Part shown: positions 34,228 through 39,992 of the stretch, piece by piece
Layout of the letters: the number at the start of each line of letters is the position of its first letter
Position numbering within the stretch: position 1 is the stretch's first letter
NCBI GenBank assembly: GCA_032229885.1
Contig: JAVYAJ010000100.1
Location: 1 to 39,992 of the forward strand
DNA length: 39,992 bases
Reading direction: 5' to 3'
Source: Anammoximicrobium sp032229885
GTDB lineage: Bacteria; Planctomycetota; Planctomycetia; Pirellulales; Pirellulaceae
Position numbers and translations under genes: made by a program
The notes under the pieces: model-generated
Database searches by the model: none
Told to the model about the DNA's origin: nothing
What the model saw: the letters and a program-made list of their open reading frames with translations, nothing else

Positions 34228-36489
34228 TTAACGGCGCGGTCGGCCGCCCGACGAGCGTCGAGATCGGCCGCCTTGATCGCGGTCGTTATCGCCCCGGTCG
34301 CCCCGGTCGCCCCGGTCAGCGCGATCCCCGCGTTCGCGATCCCAACCTCGGTCGGATCCCTCGCCTTCGTCTCGCGGTGCGCGAGGCGGCAGGTCGTCCT
34401 TGATCCCCAGCTCCTCCATCGCTCGTCGACGGCTCAGTTTCACTCGGTCGTGATCGTCGATGTCGATCACCAGCACCTTCATCTCGTCGCCAACCGCGCA
34501 GACATCCGACACGCGGCTCACAAAGCCATCCGACAGCTCGCTGATGTGGCACAATCCGTCGCGGCCCGGCAGAATCTCGACGAACGCGCCGAAGTCCTTG
34601 ATGCTGATCACGCGTCCGTCGTAGATCCGCCCGATCTGCACGGTCGCCGTACAGGCCTCGATCTGCGCCACGGCGGCCTTCGATGCCTCGGCGTCGTTGC
34701 TGGCCACGATCACGGTCCCGTCGTCGTCGACCTCGATGATCGTGCCGGTGGTTTCCTGGATCATGCGGATGTTCTTGCCGCCCGGACCGATCAAGGCGCC
34801 GATCTTGTCGGGGTCGATCTTCAACCGAATCAGCCGCGGGGCGAATTTCGACAGTTCGGGGCGCGGCCGCGAGATGGTCGACAGCATCTTGCGGAGGATC
34901 TCGATCCGCGCCTCGCGAGATTGGGTCATCGTGGCCCGGATGATCTCCTGGCTGATCCCGGCAATCTTGAGATCCAGTTGGATTCCCGTGATGCCATTCT
35001 GCGTCCCGGCGATCTTGAAATCCATATCGCCATAGTGATCCTCGTCGCCGATGATGTCGGTCAACAAAACCCACTGGTCGGACTCTTTCACCAGGCCCAC
35101 CGAGATGCCCGCCACGGGATTGCTGAGCGGAACGCCCGCGGCCATCAGCCCCAGTGTCGCCCCGCAGACCGAGGCCATCGAGGACGAACCGTTGGATTCC
35201 AGGATGTCCGAGATGACGCGAATCGTGTAGGGAAACTCTTCGGGGTCCGGCAGCACGGATTTGACGCTGCGCTCGGCCAGCGCCCCGTGCCCGATCTCGC
35301 GTCGGCCCGGTCCGCGAATCGGTCGGCATTCACCCACCGAGAAGGACGGGAAGTTGTAATCCAGCATGAACTTCTTCGAGTACTCTTCGATCAGGTCGTC
35401 CACCCGCTGCTCGTCCCGCGTCGTGCCCAACGCCACCGTGATCAGGGCCTGGGTTTCGCCACGCTGGAACACGGCGGATCCGTGGGTGCACGGCAGGACG
35501 TCGACACGGCACTCGATGGCGCGGAGAGTCCTGTTGTCCCGACCGTCGGGGCGAGTGCCCGCCAGGATCAAGTCGCGGATGACGCGCGCCTCGAGCTCGT
35601 GCCAGGCCGCGTCGAATGTCTCTACCGGCATGGCGTCTTCGGCCGCCGGATCGGGGATCGTCTCGGCCAGCGCTCGCTGCTTCAAGGCGGTCACCGCCTC
35701 GCGCCGCGCCTGTTTGCCCTCGGTTCGCTGGGCGGTCTGAAACTCGCCGTAGTACCGCTCGCGAAGCTGAGGCGCGAGCGGATTGGCGGGCGGGGCCTCG
35801 AACGGCGCTTTGGTCGCCCCGACTTTGTCGGACAGCTCTCGCTGCAGCGCGCAGATCTCGCGCACCACCCCGTGCGCGAACTCGATCGCCGCGGCCATGT
35901 CGTCCTCGGCCATCTCGCGGGCGAATCCTTCGATCATGGTCACCGCCTCTTCGGTCCCAGCCACGATCAGGTCCAGATCGCTTTCATCCAACTGTTCTCG
36001 ACCAGGAAACGGGATGAATTGGCCGTCGACTCGAGCCACGCGGACCGCGCCGACGGGCGTTGTGAACGGCAACGGAGAAATCAGCAGCGCCGCGGCCACC
36101 CCGTTCATCGCCACCACGTCGCTGTCGTGCTGACGATCGCTGGAAAAAACGATCGCCTGGCACTGGACTTCGTCCCGAAACCCTTCGGGAAACAGCGGGC
36201 GGATGGGGCGGTCGATCAACCGCGAGGTCAGCGTCTCTTTCGTCGTCGGACGACCCTCGCGCTTGATAAAGCCGCCCGGAAATTTGCCCGCGGCGGCGGT
36301 TCGCTCGCGATAGTCGCAGGTCAGCGGAAAGAAATCCAATCCCGCCCGCGCGGGGCCGGACACGACTGCATTCAATACGGTCGTGTCGCCGTACGAGGCC
36401 ATCACCGCTCCCGCGGCCTGTTTGGCGAGCTCTCCGGTTTCGAATGCGAGCGCAAGATCCCCAAACTGTTTTTCTACACGGACTTTCAC
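34228..36489 (-). CDS. pnp: Polynucleotide phosphorylase
   Basis: The product, about 753 residues from the GTG at 36489, degrades RNA from the 3' end with phosphate as a trimer. Both RNase PH-like domains are present. The second has RPDGRDNRTLRAIECRVDVL, HGSAVFQRGETQALITVALG and the active-site region GDEDHYGDMDFKIAGT. KH follows (KIGALIGPGGKNIRMIQE), then S1 (GRIYDGRVISIKDFGAFVE). The C-terminal tail is an Arg/Asp/Gly-rich repeat stretch (DRADRGDRGDRGDNDRDQGG) and probably disordered. The frame stays open upstream to 36573, but the family start VKVRVEKQFGD opens at the GTG. It is preceded by rpsO at 185 bases, the classical order. Confidence 0.97.
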   Translation of the reverse strand: MKVRVEKQFGDLALAFETGELAKQAAGAVMASYGDTTVLNAVVSGPARAGLDFFPLTCDYRERTAAAGKFPGGFIKREGRPTTKETLTSRLIDRPIRPLFPEGFRDEVQCQAIVFSSDRQHDSDVVAMNGVAAALLISPLPFTTPVGAVRVARVDGQFIPFPGREQLDESDLDLIVAGTEEAVTMIEGFAREMAEDDMAAAIEFAHGVVREICALQRELSDKVGATKAPFEAPPANPLAPQLRERYYGEFQTAQRTEGKQARREAVTALKQRALAETIPDPAAEDAMPVETFDAAWHELEARVIRDLILAGTRPDGRDNRTLRAIECRVDVLPCTHGSAVFQRGETQALITVALGTTRDEQRVDDLIEEYSKKFMLDYNFPSFSVGECRPIRGPGRREIGHGALAERSVKSVLPDPEEFPYTIRVISDILESNGSSSMASVCGATLGLMAAGVPLSNPVAGISVGLVKESDQWVLLTDIIGDEDHYGDMDFKIAGTQNGITGIQLDLKIAGISQEIIRATMTQSREARIEILRKMLSTISRPRPELSKFAPRLIRLKIDPDKIGALIGPGGKNIRMIQETTGTIIEVDDDGTVIVASNDAEASKAAVAQIEACTATVQIGRIYDGRVISIKDFGAFVEILPGRDGLCHISELSDGFVSRVSDVCAVGDEMKVLVIDIDDHDRVKLSRRRAMEELGIKDDLPPRAPRDEGEGSDRGWDRERGDRADRGDRGDRGDNDRDQGGRSRRSSGGRPRR

Positions 36490-36674
36490 GATTTTCGGAT
36501 CCCTACTTCTGTTCGTTCGATGGAGGCTGCCGAAGCGCGCACGGTCAGCGCACAAGTCCAGCCCCGGAGCCACGAAAGATTCACGAATCGCCTGCGCGCC
36601 GACGGCGGCGGCAGCGCACCGTCGAGCGACGACGGACGCCCAGCTTCACGCCGCGCAAGAAATGCCTCGGAAGG

Positions 36675-36944
36675 CTACTTCCGAATGCCGAGCCGGCCGA
36701 TGATCTCGAGATAGCGCGCAGCGTCGATGCGCCGCAGATAGTCCAGCAACCGGCGGCGCCGACTGACCATGGCCAACAGACCTCGCCGGGTGGCGAAATC
36801 TTTTTTGTGCATCTGCAGATGCTCGGTCAAAGCGTCGATCCGCGTGGTGAGAATGGCAATCTGAACTTCCGGAGAACCAGAATCGCTCTCATCGCGTCTG
36901 TATTCTCGCACCAACTCTTGTTTTCGTTCTTTGGTGATCGTCAT
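36675..36944 (-). CDS. rpsO: 30S ribosomal protein S15
   Basis: The 89-residue product is S15, which binds 16S rRNA in the central domain. It shows the family pattern: MTITKERKQELVREYRR, SGSPEVQIAILTTRIDALTEHL, HKKDFATRRGLLAMVSRRRR, and the LDYLRRIDAARYLEIIGRLG end. The length is exact. In E. coli, S15 represses its own mRNA. Whether that holds here is unknown. The gene is upstream of pnp in the usual operon. The ribosome site is weak. Confidence 0.98.
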   Translation of the reverse strand: MTITKERKQELVREYRRDESDSGSPEVQIAILTTRIDALTEHLQMHKKDFATRRGLLAMVSRRRRLLDYLRRIDAARYLEIIGRLGIRK

Positions 36945-37367
36945 AGGCTCTGTGTGTCCCTCGGTCCTGGCCGCCCTTGCGCCTGCCCGACCTCGTTCCT
37001 ACAACATCCCTCCATCGTGCCCAAACCGATGTCAACCACCGGTTGCGGCGATTTCTGACTGTCCACACAATTACACTGTTAGTCGAACAATTTATCGTCC
37101 GCGAATTATTTTGCAACCGCAAATCGTCGTGGGACGCCGATTCGGCACAACCCGATTCGCGGCCGGCCCCGCGGCGACCCGACGTCGGAGGAGGGATTTT
37201 CGCCCTTCAGGCTGTCGTGGGCGCGGTCCAAGACAGCCCGTGACAGGCTCGGGGTTCGGTCGGGCTTGGCCGCTCGAAACAGGCCTGGGGCACGGTCCGC
37301 CGCGCCCCACGCACGGCATCGACACCCGAATCAACGTCCGACGAGATCCCCTGTCAGGAAACACGGC
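36945..37367. other. Divergent intergenic region, rpsO / smpB
   Basis: These 423 bases should contain the rpsO and smpB promoters. The A/T-rich patch around 37070-37115 is the likely place, though no clear box pair is seen. No gene or RNA is recognised. In particular, tmRNA (the SmpB partner) is not here. Confidence 0.4.
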
Positions 37368-37862
37368 ATGGCCAAGAAAGCTGGCTCGCAAGACCGGAGA
37401 CCCGCCGCCGCGGTGCGGATCGTCTCGGAAAACCGTCAAGCGAAACACAAATACGAAATCCTGGACACGCTGGAATGCGGGCTGGTGCTGGTCGGCAGCG
37501 AGGTGAAGAGCTTGCGGACGGGCAAAGTCTCGCTGGACGAAGCCTACGGTCGAGTGCGCAGCGGCGAAGTCTGGTTGATCGGGTGCGACATCCCCGAGTA
37601 CCCGCAGGCGACGGTCTGGAACCACGAGCCGAAGCGTCCACGGAAGCTGTTGCTGCACCAGCGCGAGTTGCAGCGGTTCGCCAACCGCGCCCACGAAAAA
37701 GGCTTGACGCTCGTCCCGCTCAAACTGTATTTCAACGAGCGAGGCGTGGCCAAACTGCTGCTGGGCCTGTGCCGCGGCAAGCAACTGCACGACAAACGCG
37801 AAACGATCAAAAAAGCCGATGTCCAGCGCGACTTGGCTCGTATGTTGCGCGGGCGCCGCTGA
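37368..37862 (+). CDS. smpB: SsrA-binding protein
   Basis: The 164-residue product binds tmRNA and brings it to stalled ribosomes (trans-translation). Motifs are VSENRQAKHKYEILDTLECG, LVGSEVKSLRTGKVSLDEAY, HEPKRPRKLLLHQREL, and the C-terminal KQLHDKRETIKKADVQRDLAR that reaches the ribosomal A site. The ATG at 37368 has AGGA eight to nine bases before it and gives the family length. The frame extends further up without family features. The tmRNA gene is not in the window. Confidence 0.97.
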   Translation: MAKKAGSQDRRPAAAVRIVSENRQAKHKYEILDTLECGLVLVGSEVKSLRTGKVSLDEAYGRVRSGEVWLIGCDIPEYPQATVWNHEPKRPRKLLLHQRELQRFANRAHEKGLTLVPLKLYFNERGVAKLLLGLCRGKQLHDKRETIKKADVQRDLARMLRGRR

Positions 37863-38226
37863 GCCTACTTCGACGTGGCGCCGTGGGGATGAAAACCTCG
37901 TCGCGAGCCTTTCCCGTTGCGCTTGTCGTGCGACATCCACTGGCCGTCTCCCAATTCGAGCGGAAGCGGACGCGGTGCGCATCGTGGACGCGGCCTCCTG
38001 CCGCGTACTTCCTGTCGCACCCGCCCGCCGGGATCCGCGCGCTGCACCACTTGACGCAAACGTCGGCGGCGCTTACATCTATCGTTGCGCGACCCAGGCG
38101 CGGACGGAGTGCACGCACCTCGTCCCTCGCTTTTTCCACGACCGCACACGCTGTGCGGCCGAACCATGAACCGGCCGACGCGATCGTCTCGCCGGTCTTT
38201 TGCCAATCGAGGGCCTAGCGACAGCC
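37863..38226. other. Intergenic region, smpB / purH
   Basis: No gene or RNA is recognised in these 364 bases apart from the hairpin repeat at 37989-38005. A purH promoter should lie here, unless purH is read from smpB. No purine riboswitch core is seen. Confidence 0.4.
37989..38005. repeat. CGCGGC hairpin repeat, copy 2
   Basis: CGCGGC-CTCCT-GCCGCG forms a 6 bp hairpin preceded by GTGGA. It is the second copy of the unit at 30939-30955. Only the loop differs, by one base. Confidence 0.5.
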
Positions 38227-39795
38227 ATGAACGCCATTCCCATCAAACGTGCGATTATCAGCGTCAGCGACAAGTTTGGCTTGGCGGACTTTGCCCATGG
38301 CTTGACCGATGCCGGGGTCGAGATTTTCAGCACGGGCGGGACGCGCCGGTATCTGGAGAGCTATGGGCTGCCGATTCGGGACATCTCCGCCTATACCGGC
38401 TTTCCGGAGATGATGCACGGTCGGCTGAAGACGCTGCATCCCAAAGTCTTTGGCGGGATTCTCTGCCGCCACGACCAGGACGACGACATGGCAGCGCTTG
38501 CCCAGCACGACATCGCCTCGTTCGAGCTGATCGTGGTGAATCTGTACCCGTTCGAGGCTACGGTGTCGCGCCCGAACGTGACGCCAGCCGAAGCGATCGA
38601 GCAGATCGACATCGGCGGCCCCAGCTTGATCCGCGCCGCCGCGAAAAACCACGCGTTCGTCGCGGTGGTCACCAATCCCGAACAATACTCGGCCGTGCTG
38701 GACGAGATCATCCGCGACGGCAGCGTCTCGGACGAGCTCCGGCGGCGGCTGGCCGGCGACGCGTTCGAACGTACGGCCGCGTATGACCGTGCGATCGCGA
38801 CCTATTTTTCGACCGGTGCGGCGACCGCGCAATTCCCGCCCGTATTGAATCTGTCCTGGCGCTGCAAGGCCGAACTGCGATACGGCGAGAACCCGCATCA
38901 GGCGGCGGCCGTGTATCGCGAGGTCGGTGCGCGCGGCCCCAGCGTGATCAACGGCCGGCAACTCAACGGCAAAGAGTTGTCGTACAACAATCTGTTGGAT
39001 CTGGACAGCGCGCTGAGCATCGCCCGGTCATTTGCCGAGCCGGCAGCGGTCGTCATCAAACACAACAACCCGTGCGGCGCAGCGACCGCCGCGACTTTGG
39101 CGGCCGCGACAGAAAAAGCGATGGCCGGCGACCCGGTCAGCGCATTCGGCTCGGTCCTGGGGTTCAACCGCACGGTCGACGTGGCGACCGCCGAGATCCT
39201 CGCTGCGCCTGGATTGTTCATCGAGGCGATCATTGCGCCGGATTTCGAGGCCGCCGCCGTCGGCGCGCTGACCACCAAGCCGAAATGGAAGGCCAACGTG
39301 CGGCTGATGCAGGTCGGCCTGCTGGACGAGGCGCCGTCCGGACGCCACGTTCGCTACTTGGATGGCGGCTTGTTGGTCCAGGACGCCGACGTCGCGCCCG
39401 ACCCGGAAGCCGACTGGAAGATCGTCACGCAAGCCGCACCGCCCGACAGTCTGCTCGACGATCTCCGCTTTGCCTGGGCGATCGTCCGTCACGTGAAGTC
39501 CAACGCCATCGTCCTCTGCCACGACTCGGCCCTGTGCGGCGTCGGGGCGGGGCAGATGAGCCGCGTCGATTCCGTCGAGATCGCGATCCGCAAGGCCGGC
39601 GAGCGGGCGCGCGGGGCCGTTTTGGCGTCGGATGCGTTCTTCCCTTTCCCGGATTCGATCCACCAGGCCGCCGAGGCCGGAATTGCCGCCGTGATCCAAC
39701 CGGGTGGATCCGTCCGCGACGACGAGGTGATCGCCGCGTGCGACCAGTATGGCCTGTCGATGATCTTCACGGGCCGCCGACACTTCAAGCATTAG
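38227..39795 (+). CDS. purH: Bifunctional AICAR transformylase / IMP cyclohydrolase
   Basis: The 522-residue product catalyses the last two steps of de novo purine synthesis: formylation of AICAR and closure to IMP. The cyclohydrolase domain (first ~200 residues) starts KRAIISVSDKFGL and has STGGTRRYLES and GRLKTLHPKVFGGIL. The transformylase domain has LRYGENPHQAA, LSYNNLLDLDSAL and the catalytic Lys-His in VIKHNNPCGAA. RHVKSNAIV follows, and SDAFFPFPDSI lies near the end. The start at the ATG 38227 gives the family N-terminus; a few extra codons are open upstream. The ribosome site is weak. The stop codon TAG is the first part of the structured repeat that follows. Confidence 0.98.
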   Translation: MNAIPIKRAIISVSDKFGLADFAHGLTDAGVEIFSTGGTRRYLESYGLPIRDISAYTGFPEMMHGRLKTLHPKVFGGILCRHDQDDDMAALAQHDIASFELIVVNLYPFEATVSRPNVTPAEAIEQIDIGGPSLIRAAAKNHAFVAVVTNPEQYSAVLDEIIRDGSVSDELRRRLAGDAFERTAAYDRAIATYFSTGAATAQFPPVLNLSWRCKAELRYGENPHQAAAVYREVGARGPSVINGRQLNGKELSYNNLLDLDSALSIARSFAEPAAVVIKHNNPCGAATAATLAAATEKAMAGDPVSAFGSVLGFNRTVDVATAEILAAPGLFIEAIIAPDFEAAAVGALTTKPKWKANVRLMQVGLLDEAPSGRHVRYLDGGLLVQDADVAPDPEADWKIVTQAAPPDSLLDDLRFAWAIVRHVKSNAIVLCHDSALCGVGAGQMSRVDSVEIAIRKAGERARGAVLASDAFFPFPDSIHQAAEAGIAAVIQPGGSVRDDEVIAACDQYGLSMIFTGRRHFKH

Positions 39796-39881
39796 AGTCT
39801 TGGTCCGTATCATGCGCGCACTGTGCGCGGATCTTGTGCACCGATCTGTACAGTACACCTTTGGGTTATTGGTTCCAACAC
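39795..39881 (+). repeat. Structured repeat, copy B
   Basis: Starts GAGTCTTGGTCCGTATCATG directly at the purH stop. It is followed at a 93-base period by copy C. TGCGCGCA-CTG-TGCGCGGA can pair as a hairpin with one mismatch. TGTGCAC-CGAT-CTGTACA pairs with a G-T wobble in place of the A-T found in copies A and C, which keeps the stem. No protein is suggested. Confidence 0.75.
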
Positions 39882-39887
39882 GCATTA

Positions 39888-39992
39888 GAGTCTTGGTTCG
39901 TATCATGCGCGCACGGTGCGCGCATCTTGTACACTGGTCTGTACATTACACTGTTGGGTTATGGATACTGGCACGTGTTAGGTTGGATTGGG
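39888..39992 (+). repeat. Structured repeat, copy C (runs to the window edge)
   Basis: Starts GAGTCTTGGTTCGTATCATG and continues to the last base, ending GGTTGGATTGGG as copy A does. It has the full hairpin TGCGCGCA-CGG-TGCGCGCA and the TGTACA pair. It is the copy closest to A at 131-225 on the opposite strand, and the element probably continues beyond the window. Confidence 0.75.

Noticed and set aside
36945..37367. tmRNA gene beside smpB
   Set aside because: I found neither a tRNA-like end pair nor a tag-peptide frame in this stretch or in the gap after smpB.

Overview
The window looks like a chromosomal segment of a GC-rich planctomycete, most likely of the Pirellulales. I infer this from gene content: a very large secreted PQQ-propeller/TPR protein, a Tat-exported Gfo/Idh/MocA oxidoreductase, a stand-alone DUF58 protein, a Lpg1974-like outer-membrane barrel, a topoisomerase VI A-type gene beside gyrA, sparse Shine-Dalgarno signals and many hairpin-type intergenic repeats. 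No genus can be named from sequence alone, and there are no phage or transposase genes.

Layout. Positions 1-437 hold hairpin repeats that run into the end of trpA. trpA and trpB (411-2565, minus strand) are followed by a divergent gene at 2926-3540. It encodes a DsbA/FrnE-type oxidoreductase whose active-site Cys codon is UGA. A two-part hairpin with the geometry of a bacterial SECIS element follows the UGA, so I read it as a selenoprotein. A secreted TPR protein (3790-6321, minus) and a 1607-residue propeller/TPR protein (6975-11798, plus) are divergent. Next come a GT4 glycosyltransferase (minus), a 1.2 kb stretch with no recognisable gene, tRNA-Ser(GGA) with a terminator, and a TlpA-like lipoprotein (minus).

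From 16.6 to 24.2 kb the plus strand carries the MocA-family oxidoreductase, an NHL-repeat protein, trpC, a COG0523 (CobW-like) GTPase, a GlpF-type aquaporin and an outer-membrane barrel protein. The minus strand then carries gyrA followed by the topoisomerase VI A-like gene (28.6 to 24.5 kb). A DUF58 gene (plus) converges on a 70-residue winged-helix-like gene (minus). A tightly overlapped dctP-dctQ-dctM TRAP transporter operon follows, then rpsO-pnp on the minus strand, then smpB and purH on the plus strand.

How the genes fit together. trpA, trpB and trpC make tryptophan but lie at two loci about 17 kb apart. rpsO-pnp is the classical translation/RNA-decay operon, with smpB (ribosome rescue) divergent from it. 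gyrA and the topoisomerase VI A-like gene form a topology pair without a visible B subunit for either. The TRAP genes form one transport unit with no linked catabolic gene. The last 200 bases, directly after purH, hold two tandem copies of a structured repeat. A third, inverted copy lies at 131-225.

The strongest finding is the selenoprotein. A conventional gene caller would truncate it to a GTG start at 2989, inside the SECIS loop, and so lose the active site.
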